35,473 bases of DNA from Thoreauomyces humboldtii. Lineage: Eukaryota; Chytridiomycota; Chytridiomycetes; Spizellomycetales; Powellomycetaceae. A program made the translations under genes and the position numbers. The notes beneath the pieces are model-generated. The model did not search any database. It saw only the letters and a program-made list of their open reading frames with translations, and had not been told where the DNA came from. This document shows, piece by piece, positions 1-9,848 of the stretch (its first letter is position 1; every line of letters starts with the position of its first letter). Location of the stretch: NCBI GenBank assembly GCA_027596035.1, contig JADGJA010000158.1, forward strand, positions 1 through 35,473. Direction: 5' to 3'.

Positions 1-154
1 TAGTCGGTTATGCAGTACTGTGCTCTGGGATGGAGCTAGAGAGAATGAGATGGGGAAGAGGGGATGTCCCCTGCGTACAGTACCTACGTGGAATGGATGT
101 GCTGCGCCACCACATTGTCACAGCCGACCCATTTGCTCGGCACGTTTCCGCTTC

Positions 155-199
155 TGGTCTCGGTCTCGGTCTCGGCACACTCGGTCTTGGCACACTCGG
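155..199. repeat. short tandem repeat (GGTCTC) and CGGCACACTCGG pair
   Basis: Three back-to-back copies of a GGTCTC-type hexamer run straight into two copies of GGCACACTCGG separated by a few bases. This is simple tandem repetition in non-coding DNA with no sign of function. Confidence 0.7.
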
Positions 200-485
200 G
201 TAGGATGACAGTCCGTTCCAGGACTTTATGCTCCTCAGCAAGGGAGAGGCATCTGCACGCCACTGCTCGCCCTGAGACTAGGACGTCGGGAAAACTTAGA
301 GTCCGATCCAGGACTATGACAAGAGTATGTGGAGGAATATAAATTCTTTTTGGGGGAGATCAGTGCACTTGATCACGGTTGATAGTGTCATAAGGTGTGA
401 GGCCGTCACAAAAAGTAAGTGGTTTTTATGGTAGGCAGTGCGGACGTCGCCGGTAAATTTGGAGCCTCGACTGCTGGAGAGAGGC

Positions 486-817
486 CGGAGTCGCAGAAGG
501 AGGACGGCGAAGGAAGCACGACGGTGAAGGGACGACGGTGAAGGGATGACAGCGAAGGGATGACGGTGACAACGGCGGTGACGGTGACGTTGACGGCGAA
601 GGAAGGAGGACGGCGAAGACGGCGACGGCGAAGGAAGGAGGACAGCGACAGAGGGGAGAACAGCGACGGCGAAGGCAGGAGGACAGCAACAGCGACGGCG
701 ACGACTGCGACGGCGGCAACGGCGAAGGAAGGAGGGGGGAAGGAAGGAGGACGGCGACAGCGACGGCGAAGGATGCACGACGGTGAAGGGACGACGGTGA
801 CGACGGTGACGAAATGC
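486..817. repeat. purine-rich GGCGAAGGA/GACGGCGA minisatellite
   Basis: The plus strand is almost pure purine plus C, built from irregular repeats of units such as GACGGCGA, GAAGGAAGGAGGAC and GACGGTGA. The outer parts match each other: a segment beginning GCACGACGGTGAAGGG occurs near 516 and again near 774, so the array is flanked by a longer direct repeat. Open frames across it translate to low-complexity Arg/Ser/Pro or Thr/Ala strings on both strands, which fits a repeat and not a gene. It could form purine/pyrimidine triplex structures, but that is inference. Confidence 0.8.
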
Positions 818-1099
818 CTAACTCCCTGAGATAGTATGTAGCAGAGGGAAGTCGGAAGTAAACTTCAGAGATCCGTGCTGGCAGACTCTAACGGCTAGGT
901 GTATACACCAGGGCAGACTCTCAGGAAGCGTAGTCGTGACCTTGTCCTGCAGTGCTTGCCGAGAGGGTGCTCTAGACATCGCAAAAGAGCAGCAGTCAAT
1001 ACACAGCAGTTAAAGCCCGCAATTCACGGAGAAATGTACTCTGCGAGATGTACCCTGCGAGAGGGCCGGAGGCGCTCGAGGTAGCGAGGGAGGCGTGAG

Positions 1100-1522
1100 A
1101 AGATCGAGCGAGCGTTCCGATGGCGTGCGGAGCGAGCGTGCCAATGGCGTGCGGAACGAACGGGCCTGATGGAACCGAAGGAAATGCGGGAGATCTTGGG
1201 CGCCCTGTAACGTCGCAAAAGCTGCAGTTAACCAACGTGGAATCCCTCGAAAGTTCACGGCAAAGCACGCACGTTTTGTCCGACGGGGCAGAGGTCGCTC
1301 GTGGTCGTTCGACGTCACGAGCGTGCCAATAGCGTGCAGAATGAACGCACTCTGTTACGTGATGGAACGGAAGGAAATGCGAGAGATCTTGGAAGGGGAC
1401 CCTGAAGGTCGAAGCGACTTCTGGGTCGTACACCTCGCACAGTTGGGAAGGTCACGTGGGGTCCAGAAATCAGGGCGCGCCAGGATGTCGAAGCGATTGC
1501 TATGTCGGACACCTCGGACAGG
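1100..1522. repeat. decayed direct repeats
   Basis: Two imperfect direct repeats are visible. A segment at about 1130-1200 (GAGCGTGCCAATGGCGTGCG ... GGAAATGCGGGAGATCTTGG) recurs at about 1317-1396 with roughly one change in eight bases and small gaps. A second unit at about 1406-1442 (GTCGAAGCGACTTCTGGGTC...) recurs at about 1487-1523. Within the first unit, a 24-bp module around GATGGCGTGCGGA is itself doubled at 1112-1160. The pattern suggests an old tandem duplication that has diverged. Confidence 0.65.
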
Positions 1523-1744
1523 AAGTGGAAACCCCTCGCTCTATCGTCAAGTATCGATACCTTCAACCTTCTTCCCAACTATCACTACCGCACAGAAAAT
1601 GAGTTCAGTTCAGGATAGGGGAGCTCCAAAGACGACCAGCATTTTGAATCGGGAATCGAGGAGAGGGCCTATTCTGGACAGCGCTGGTGACAAGGGAAAA
1701 GCGCCGCGCGCAAAACAAGGGGGTGTGCAAGAGCAGCGTTGTTG

Positions 1745-1790
1745 ACTTCGGTTTGTTGAGCTACTGTACTTCGGTTTGTTGAGCTACTTC
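1745..1790. repeat. 23-bp tandem repeat
   Basis: The string ACTTCGGTTTGTTGAGCTAC occurs at 1745 and again at 1768 with a period of 23 bp, followed by a degraded start of a third copy near 1786. It is non-coding. Confidence 0.75.
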
Positions 1791-2036
1791 GGGTTGAGGG
1801 ATGACATACCAAAGTTTGATCGTTTCTCATGATGGAAGAGGAAAGGGTGAAAGGTCGACGGAGAGGAATTTCCTAATGGAGCTAAATGAAAGTCAACGCG
1901 TTCGCGTCGCGTCCCGTTTGGCCCGTTCCCACTTGTTTTGGTTGATTCAGGGAAGGCAAGGGTCAGAGCAGAACCCATCCACCCAAGCGAGCCTTCGATC
2001 TACTAGTAGACTGACCCACCCGAGCATCACTCAACC

Positions 2037-2648
2037 ATGGCAGTGAGTGATCTTTTGGGCGAGCCTCTGGCGAGCGTTTGGCCGTACTGAGGACCTCTCT
2101 TCCTCTACATCATTGGTGGCGCTCTGACGGTTTCGAACATGACAGGCCGGAGCAGGAGATCACAAGAAGGAGGACTTTCGCAAGTACCTCGAAAAGAATG
2201 GAATCATCGACGCCTTGACAAAAGGTGTGTGTCCCCACGAAAAGACTTTTCAATTCCAGGGTTCACGAACAGAGTCTATGGTGCTGAATTTCACATCCCT
2301 CAGTGCTCGTGGGTCTGTATGAGGAGCCCGAGAAGCCAGAGAGTGCCATGGAATACGTCAAGCAGTTCCTAGGCGGACCGTCCGACGTGGACGTCGAGGC
2401 ACTGCGCAGCGAGAACGAGGAGCTGCAACGGAGAGTGGAGGAGCTGCAGCAGCGTTTGGACGAGATGAGTGGAATAGCTGGACAGGTGCGTTAGGGAGAA
2501 AAGTCTGCTTCGTGAGAACCACCGACATCGCACAGCATGTAACCCGATGTCTGCCTTTCTCTGTCGGCAGTCAGCGACGCAGGATACATTGGCGGGTGCA
2601 TCGGCTGGTGGACAGCCCGCCGGACCAGTCGAGGGCGTTTCCACATGA
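2037..2648 (+). CDS. MYCBP (AMY-1)-like protein
   Basis: Predicted 114-aa protein in four exons: 2037-2042, 2146-2224, 2304-2485 and 2571-2648. The first exon carries only two codons (ATG GCA); the next begins after a TTTCGAACATGACAG acceptor. The protein runs through EDFRKYLEKNGIIDALTKVL, then VGLYEEPEKPESAMEYVKQF and a leucine/glutamate heptad stretch (about residues 65-88). This matches the c-Myc-binding protein family, whose human member has closely similar RRYLEKSGVLDTLTKVLVALYEEPEKP text and about the same length. In animals the protein is a small adaptor that binds MYC and AKAP proteins; fungi lack MYC, so its partner here is unknown. Reading through the last intron would stop two codons later, giving a slightly shorter form. 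It is convergent with the TCP11 gene. Confidence 0.9.
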
Positions 2649-2945
2649 TGAAAACACATGTTCCTTCTGTGAAGAGATCTCGTCAGCGTTACGTTTTGAT
2701 CTAGTCTCGGCGCTTGCCTACTTTCCTGAACATGATGAATGATAATACAACCTTGTCGGCGGGCAAAGTCGCGAAGTCACGATCTGTTGTCAATATCTTA
2801 CCAGCGAACTGAGATCAAAGTATTTTGCTGTGAAAGCGGATGATATTCCAGAAAGATTACTAGACTAGAGTTGTGGGACGAATACAGAATGCAATAGTGC
2901 GGGGGGTAAGGAAGTGTGTTCTACACTACACTGAAAGAGATGGAT

Positions 2946-5701
2946 CTATGGAAGAGCGGAAGCAAGGATGGCGTCGTAATGAGCGGCGTAGACCTCCTTG
3001 TTGTGCTTTGCCAGACGCGCCACTCGGATGGCGAGACCCTCGAGTTCGGTCTGCACGACGTCGAGACCGGCGGATGCCAGTGACTCTCGCTTGAAGACGC
3101 CCTTGTCCATAGTGTGACGGAGGGTCGCCTGGGTGCGACGAGCGAGGAGCGCAAACACGGGGTCCTTGTGGGCCAGCGTCTTCTCCACCATGGAGCGGAC
3201 GACCGCCTCCTGGTCGGAGGGGAGGGTGGAGGATGATGGCTTGCTGGCATTGAGCGCCGAGACAATCTGGAGGGCGAGGTTGTCGACGGTAGTCGCCGGG
3301 TCCTTGAGAAGGATGAAGAGGGTGTCACGGAGAGTCTTGATGGCGGAGGCGTTGTCGCGGAGGTCTCGAGATGAGTTCTTTGCCAACATGACCAGGGCAG
3401 CGACGATGGTGATGGCCTGTGCCTCGTTCTGGAAGCCGTGGAGGCGCTCGGCGTCGAGGAGGAGCGTCTCTGCAACCGTCGAGGGATCGATCGGCGTCGG
3501 CGCAAACACGAGACCGAGGAGAGCCTCGTTGTAAGCCGACTCGTATCCAACCCGGGTCGCACCCTGGATGTTCTCGGGGTTGCGCGCTGCGGCTACGGAG
3601 GCGACCGATCCTGCGGCTGACGAGAGCCACGCTCGGGTGTTCGTCAGCGACACCATGTTGGCAGCCAGAGCCTCTTCGAACTTTGCGCGCTCGTATTCGA
3701 CCGCCTGCTGCTGGAGAACTGGTCGCAGAGCCTGCAGACGGTAGTTGGCGAGATCGAGCTTCATGTCATCGAGGACGCCGAGGACACGCTGGAATGCGTC
3801 GGCTAGGTCGATGGACTGAGAAACGCTGCGGATGGTGGCGTCCCGAATGGGAGCACAGAGCTCCAACATCTTTCCAGTAACATAGCCGAGGGACTTGGCA
3901 ACGTCGAAGGTGCCGTTGGCCACCTGCTGACGAATGTGGTCCATGTCGAGAACGTCCTTGATGTTGTCGGCAAACTTGCCCTTCTCGGCGACCATAGCAA
4001 GGAGCGACTGTAGGAGAGAAGGACTGAGATTAATAGCGGCTACCGACCAAAGGGTGAAAACAACCTACGTACCTCTCGAATCTGCTCCATGAACGCCGGA
4101 ACATGTTCCTGCATCTTTCCCTGGGCAAACTCCTGGCGCACAGCGTCGAAGAAAGCTTTCTTGGCCATGGCGCGGACCTGCTCCTCGAGCTCGCTACGCT
4201 TGGCTGGGTTGAGCTTGAAATCAGGGTCCATGACAAGCTCGTGGGCCAGCTGGGCGTTGCTGAGCTGAGCGCCGTAGCCGATAGCGGCCAGCTGCGGATC
4301 GGCGCGCTCCATCGACGATGAAACCACCTCCGGGACAACGGCTTCGACGGGCTTGGCGATGGCCTTTGGTGCCGGGACGGGGGCCGCGGGCTCGGCGAGG
4401 GTCGGTTCAGGAGATCCACGTGAAGACACGGAGTCGGATCCACGAGATGGTGCTTCGGTAGCGGAAGGGTAACGCGCCGGTGACAGCTGGATGCCGGAGC
4501 CGGTGAAAGGCATTGCTTCCAGCTCGAGAGACTCTCGCACCCGCTCACGTTCCTCGGCCAATCGCTGCACGCACTTGTCGCCAAACTTGACGAGCTTGTC
4601 GCAGAGCTGCGTCTGATGCTCAGTGACGCGGGGTGCCCACTCGACGTCGGCGAGCGGCTGATCCTTGACGGACAACCAGAGTCGTTCGAGCTCGAGGAAG
4701 TGTGCGATCATGCCGTCGGTGATCTTGCGAGAATCGTTGTCCTTCCAGCTCTGGAATGCGTCGTAGTAAGCTGTCCAAACGTCCCAGAAGCGCTCCGTCG
4801 AGCGGTGCCCGGCGCCGGCCATGAAGCCGGAAGACCACGCCTCGAACATGCGGAGCATCGTCTGCGCGGTGCCGCTGAGGGCCTCCTCCTCGGGGCCCAT
4901 GGATGGCATGAGCTCGGATGGATGGGCTGCGAGCATGTAAGCGCTCAGGAAGACGCGAGCAGGGTTCTTTCGTGAAACGCGCGGGCCGGGTGCCATCCTC
5001 TCGAGACGCAAAAGGATGCGCGAGACGACCTTGATGAGGGGTGGCGCCTGCATGTTCTTTACAAGCTGCATGAAAGGGGTCTCGTAGGCTTTGTCGAGCG
5101 TCACGTTCAGGGCGGCAAAGATCTTGAGAGCTGGTCCCATCTTGGACTTTCGCCACCATTGCTGGATGCAGACGACCGAGTCGGTCGTGTGGAGCTGGTC
5201 GGAAGAGCGAGACTCTGCCAGACGGGATCGCGGGGTGGTGAGAAGACGGAGACGGCGAAGGGAGGTGATGGTGAGACGCTCGTCGAGGGCGGCCTTGCGG
5301 GCGGCGGTGACGGATGCGAACCGGTCGGCCTGCGACTTGGCCACCTGTTTGGCGTGAGCGACGGCTTCCGCGCAGATGCGGACCTGACGCTCGAGGATGG
5401 AGTTGCGGTTTCGCTCGGCGGTCAGGAGCGTCTCGGTCATGCGGGCTCGCTTTGCGGACGAGTCTCCCGACTCGCGCTTACGCGTAGCGGCGCCGACGGC
5501 GCGCACATGCGATGACCGACGCTTCAACCGACGAACGCGGTCCTCGATGAACGCGGTGTGGCGGTCGCTGGCCTGTGAAGACTCGGACACGCTGCGAGGG
5601 TGGCGAGCCATGCGCGCCTCGACGTGGAAGGGCTTCCCGGCGGGCTGCTTGAGGGACAGAACGTCAACGACAAAGAACCCAGTGTTGGTAGTGTCCTCCA
5701 T
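2946..5701 (-). CDS. T-complex protein 11 / SOK1 family protein
   Basis: Predicted 896-aa protein in two exons, 5701-4073 and 4007-2946, joined across a 65-nt intron (GTACGT...CTACAG) in phase 0. The N-terminal third is basic (KRRSSHVR, RKRES, KRAR). An IQ-like motif, VVCIQQWWRKSK, lies near residues 176-187. The remainder fits the TCP11 domain: RVFLSAYMLAAHPSEL, ELERLWLSVKDQP, MEQIRE at the splice junction, then LDMDHIRQQVANGTFD and KMLELCAPIRDATIR, which are family hallmarks. Family members act in cAMP/PKA-linked signalling; yeast SOK1 is a high-copy suppressor of PKA loss. The frame stays open to 6064 upstream, but that extension is Ser/Pro/Arg low-complexity, so the ATG at 5701 was chosen. 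The 5' leader probably occupies the region above it. Confidence 0.88.
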
Positions 5702-6064
5702 CGTTCTCGCAGATAGGATCGGGGTGGGCGAGGATGTGCTGGTAACGAAGAGTGAATACGAGGAGAGTAAGCTTCCGGCCGGGGGTGGTAGAGATTTGCT
5801 AAATAGGCTACGACGAGAGTTGAAGAAGGATGATGGAAGGCGACCGAATCGTCGAGGAGGAAAAGAGTTGAGATGGTGATGGTGGAGACGGAGAAAGGCG
5901 ATGGGGGGATGGCGAGTGCTCTCTGTTGATAAGTATCCGCTTTCTTGCCTGTTGACGGGAAAGGATGAAGCAAGGGGGAAGTGTTGATGCGTGAATACCA
6001 CGTGCGGAGTGTTGGGTCGTCGATGCCGAGCGTGGAGAGAGCGAGACAGCGAGCGTACGGGCAA

Positions 6065-6851
6065 AGGGAAACGGCGCGGAACGAGGCTTTTGCCTGAGGG
6101 AAAGGTAAGGAGAGACGAGTGACGAAGGCGAGGCGTTCACACAAAAAGGGGGGTTGCAGCGAAGGGAGGGAACACTTCGACGCGTGCCCAGCGCCCTGTT
6201 TTGGAAAAGCCCTCCGCGGTCGTGACTCATGGATCGTGACAAATACCACCAGCCATATCGGCTTATCCGGGTACCCGAAACTTCACAAACCTACCCCAAT
6301 GACCGCATACGAACGAGGTGATTGAAAGCATTCAGCATGCAAAACACGGTTTATGCTGCAACCTTTAAAAAACACGCTGAACATTCGCTTCCAATTCGAA
6401 TGCAAAAAGGAGTTCCCCAATTCCACGACGCAGTCGATGCAGCGAGTAACCTGCGCATCATCCTTCATCGCATGGCTAACGCAGGAGGCTACTTTCCTTA
6501 CTGGGAAGTTCTTATCCGGGAGCAGGAGCAGTCTGCATAGTACCGTATATCGATGTCTGCATACCGCAGTCTGCATAGCACTGTACATGCATGTCGATCG
6601 ATGTCTGTAATCGGATTCTCTGCACCTCTAATGTTCGACAGCAAGTCACACATCGATTGTTGCCTCCCCCTCGGACCGTTCTTCCCAGCGACGACCGTTG
6701 GTTCAAAACCCGTCATCTCTTCGCTTCCCAACTCACAACGCATAACCGTCGTCGGGAGTTCTAGACTCGAACATTCCCAGGCATCGTCAAGCACATCCCA
6801 CCCGCTCTTCCGTACCTTCGACTGTATCCATCAATCACTACTCTCACATCG
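6065..6851. other. divergent promoter region, TCP11 gene / PDH E2 gene
   Basis: About 1.1 kb separate the two divergent start codons (5701 minus and 6852 plus). No gene is apparent here. There is an ACGCGT hexamer (an MCB/MluI-type box in yeasts) at about 6180, and a degenerate 38-bp direct repeat at 6528-6605. Short open frames are unsupported. Confidence 0.5.
6528..6605. repeat. degenerate 38-bp direct repeat
   Basis: GCAGTCTGCATAG occurs at 6528 and at 6566; each copy is followed by a similar run containing GTA.AT and then CGATGTCTG. The copies are spaced 38 bp. It sits in the upstream region of the PDH E2 gene and is rich in CATG/CGATCG palindromes. Confidence 0.6.
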
Positions 6852-9034
6852 ATGCATATTTCCGCCCTCCGCTGCCTTCCTTCTCGCGGGCTTTTCGCAT
6901 GTCGATTGCCAGTGGCCACCGCCTCGGCCGCCAGTGCTCGCTCCTTCGCCACCGCCGTGACACCTCACTCTCCTTCTACTACTGCATGCTGCGCTGCCGG
7001 TCAAAGATGCCTTCATCTCGCCAGGTATCAGGACTTCTCATTTGCGCTTTCAGTTTTCCAGGTAGCTCTAACCCAACATCAAAACGCATAGCTCCGTCGC
7101 AGCATCGAGGACCATTCGCTCGACGCGTCTCACTGCTGCTAATCGCTTTGCTTCTGCCCGAGGATACGCGTCAAAATGTATGTTCTCCTTGTTCGTTACG
7201 CGGGTTTGGCCGATCCGAGGGCGCGATTCGGATCTTGCGAGCGAAGGCCGTGCAATGCTACGACATGAACCGTTCTCATACGAACATCTTTCTTGGGACC
7301 AGCTTATCCACCACACACCATCCTCGCCATGCCCGCGCTATCCCCCACCATGACGTCCGGCAACCTGGGAGAGTGGAACAAAAAGATTGGAGATGAGATT
7401 GTTCCCGGAGATGTTCTCGTGGAAGTCGAGACCGACAAGGCCACCATGGACTTTGAATGCCAGGAGGAGGGTTTTCTTGGCAAGATCTTTGTCGAGTCCG
7501 GAACGAAAGAGGTTGCTGTCGGCAAACCCATCGGCATCCTTGTCGAGAACAAGGATGACGTGGACAAGTTTGCTGACTACCAGCTGGAGGAGACTTCCGG
7601 AGGGGATGCACCCCCCGCGAAAGCTGAGGCAAAGGACGACAAGCCCCAGGAGAAGGCCAAGAAGACAGAAGAGGAGCCAAAGGAAGTCAAGGAGGAAGCC
7701 GAGAAGCCATCCAAGTCAACCGAGAAGGCCGCCTCATCCGCGTCTAAACCTTCCGGAGGTAAGCTTGTCATGGCACCATGCGAAAATGGACAGCGTAGTT
7801 TATGGCTCTTGCGAGAATTGGACGCATCCCAATCCGGTGATTGCTGGTCCAGTTTTGGTGCAAATCGCTTTCGAGTGGGCCGTACCGCAATGTTCAGCAA
7901 GCTTGTATTTTCGGAAACTGAAGCTTTCTTCCTGCTTTCTTAGGTCGCGTCATTGCCAGCCCACTTGCCAAGTCCCTTGCTGCGGAGAAGGGTATCGACC
8001 TCAGCGCGGTCAAGGGCACTGGTCCTGATGGCCGTATCGTTAAGGAAGATGTCTTGAATTACAAGGGTTAGTATCTTGGCGAACAACCTGCAAATTTCTG
8101 CGGTTCCCTCATTAATTCTCTCTTCTCATCTCAGCACCTGCAAAGTCTGCGACGAGCAGCGCCGCTAGCTCCAAACCCTCTGGTTCCTCCGCAGCGGCAG
8201 CACCCGCGCCAGGAGCCTCCTACGTCGACATTCCTTTGTCGAACGTTCGCAAGGTAGGGTTAATAAGGGCGTTTGCACATCTGAGTCTGTTCTGATACTT
8301 GTATTCCCGCCAGGTCATTGCTTCCCGTCTTGCGGAAAGCAAGCAGCAGATCCCGCATTACTACCTCACGCAGGAGATCAACGTTGACAAAATCTTGAAG
8401 CTCCGCGAAGTTCTCAACAGCAAGGCCAACGGCAAGTTCAAGCTTTCAGTCAACGACTTTGTGATCAAGGCGTCTGCCCTCGCTCTCAAGGCTGTCCCCG
8501 AAGTCAACAGCTCTTGGCAGGGAACCACCATCCGACAGTACGTCGACCTGATTTATTTCCCAGTCGAAAGTCTTTATTTCTCTGACATAAATCTGTTTTA
8601 GATTCAACAGCGCCGACATTGCCGTCGCCGTCGCCACGGACAATGGCCTCATCACTCCCATCCTGCGGAGCGCCGAGAATGCTGGCCTTTCCCAGATCTC
8701 CCTCTCTGTCAAGGAGCTCGCCGGTCGAGCCCGCATCAACAAGCTGCAGCCCAACGAATACCAGGGCGGAACCTTCACCATCTCCAACCTCGGCATGTAC
8801 GGCATCTCTCACTTCACCGCCATCATCAATCCTCCGCACTCTGCCATCCTGGCCGTCGGCGCCGCCACCGACAAGCTCGTGCTGGACTCTGCCGCGGAGA
8901 AGGGATTCAGGAACAGCAAGGTCATGAACGTGACTCTCAGCTGCGATCACCGGACCGTGGATGGTGCCGTTGGATCCCAGTGGCTAACCGTCTTCAAGAG
9001 CCTGTTGGAAAACCCTCTGACCATGCTTCTTTAA
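6852..9034 (+). CDS. LAT1: dihydrolipoamide acetyltransferase, E2 of pyruvate dehydrogenase complex
   Basis: Predicted 537-aa mitochondrial enzyme that transfers acetyl groups from lipoamide to CoA. Seven exons: 6852-7024, 7092-7177, 7303-7758, 7944-8066, 8135-8253, 8314-8537, 8602-9034; all phases agree. Residues 1-85 are Arg/Ala/Ser-rich with ARGYAS, a mitochondrial presequence. A single lipoyl domain begins [16 protein letters not shown] and has ETDKA with the lipoylated Lys near 132. A Lys/Glu/Pro linker follows, then the E1/E3-binding domain ([20 protein letters not shown]) and the 2-oxoacid catalytic domain ending [11 protein letters not shown], with catalytic His near 510 and Asp near 514. 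Length and order match fungal Lat1. It is convergent with the septin gene. The intron at 7759-7943 is the longest (185 nt). Confidence 0.96.
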
Positions 9035-9848
9035 ACGACTACCATGCATGCTTCAACCACCCACGAGATGATGACCTGGATCTATTTGCGATTTCCCATT
9101 CAACACATTGTTCATTAGCCCGGCCCTTATCGTTTGGTTCTTTTTCGACGGCAGCTGTCATCCAAAAGCCAGAATCTCGCAGTGTGGACCTCGCCGGCAA
9201 GCGCTTACCATACAAAGCGTTCGGCCTGACTGCGGCATGACCGTTGGACAGCTCAGTTTTCCAATACTTATACACACTCACAATGGTGTGTGCACTTAAT
9301 GCCCTGTAGTCTCGTGTCGTCTCGCTTGATGTAGAAGAAGCCAAGCAGCTACTTTGCAACTGGCCTCTCACGGAAATGAATTTCAACCAAAGTTTCCGCC
9401 CGCGCACGGTGAATATCCTTACTTCCCATTACTAGCATGCAGAAAGGGTCATCCTTTGAGTTGTTTGGAATCCAGGTGTGCAGGCCAGGTGGACCAGGTT
9501 GGTGCCAAACTCGGTTCAAAGCCTCACCGTCCCCAAGCCGCCACCTGTTAACACGTGACCCGGGTCACAACTTATAAGACCCGTCGCCTGCCTCTCTACC
9601 CCATGTGCCTTCCTGCCGGCCGTACCTGACAACACCCGCCGGGAGAGGAACGAACTGCTATTTCATGCCGAATTCTGCAACGCTCGAAGAATCCAAATCT
9701 AGCAGGGACAGAAAAACAGCAAAACCTTCTTTCAGGCTTGCAGAGACAGGCAGCAAGTTACCTATATGGGGAAAGTATCGACTGTACACATGACGATTGC
9801 CATGTCAGTCTCCCATGTGATTAAAAGTGACAGGCCTTCTATGTTCAT
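9035..9848. other. 814-bp gap between convergent genes
   Basis: This gap between the PDH E2 stop and the septin stop should hold two 3' untranslated regions. No long gene is seen. It is larger than needed, and it carries a promoter-like module at 9552-9578 on the plus strand followed by a 42-codon open frame with its own ATG at 9665-9793. I cannot support that frame as a gene: it has no recognisable domain. Confidence 0.5.
9552..9578 (+). promoter_or_regulatory. E-box, 14-bp palindrome and TATA-like module
   Basis: CACGTG (9552-9557) overlaps the perfect palindrome GTGACCCGGGTCAC (9555-9568), and TATAAG follows at 9573-9578. The grouping looks like a core promoter with a bHLH-type or other dimeric factor site. 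No confident gene starts downstream; the first ATG (9603) opens an 8-codon frame and another at 9665 opens a 42-codon frame. It might serve an antisense or non-coding transcript running into the septin gene. Confidence 0.35.

Larger units (their letters stand above)
1..2036. other. gene-poor, repeat-rich left end
   Basis: I find no convincing gene in this stretch. Open frames here are short, mostly lack an ATG, overlap on both strands and follow simple-sequence repeats. It holds a short GGTCTC repeat near 155-199, a pair of related 15-mers (GTCCGTTCCAGGACT at 211 and GTCCGATCCAGGACT at 301), the purine-rich minisatellite at 486-817, decayed direct repeats at 1100-1522 and a 23-bp repeat at 1745-1790. 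The part just before 2037 should contain the promoter and 5' leader of the MYCBP-like gene, but no clear core element is visible. Confidence 0.6.

Noticed and set aside
314..829. Long overlapping open frames on both strands through the purine-rich block
   Set aside because: They translate only to low-complexity Arg/Ser/Pro or Thr/Ala strings that follow the DNA repeat, and frames are open on both strands at once. That is a composition effect.
996..1745. Open frames of 140-145 codons near 1.0-1.7 kb
   Set aside because: They overlap one another on opposite strands, run through direct repeats and carry no recognisable motif.
5702..6064. N-terminal extension of the TCP11 protein up to 6064
   Set aside because: The extra 121 codons are Ser/Pro/Arg low-complexity, have no family match, and precede a good ATG; more likely 5' leader.
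6852..9034. PDH component X (Pdx1-like) instead of E2
   Set aside because: The catalytic domain is complete with HRTVDG and the full C-terminus, which protein X lacks or has degenerated.
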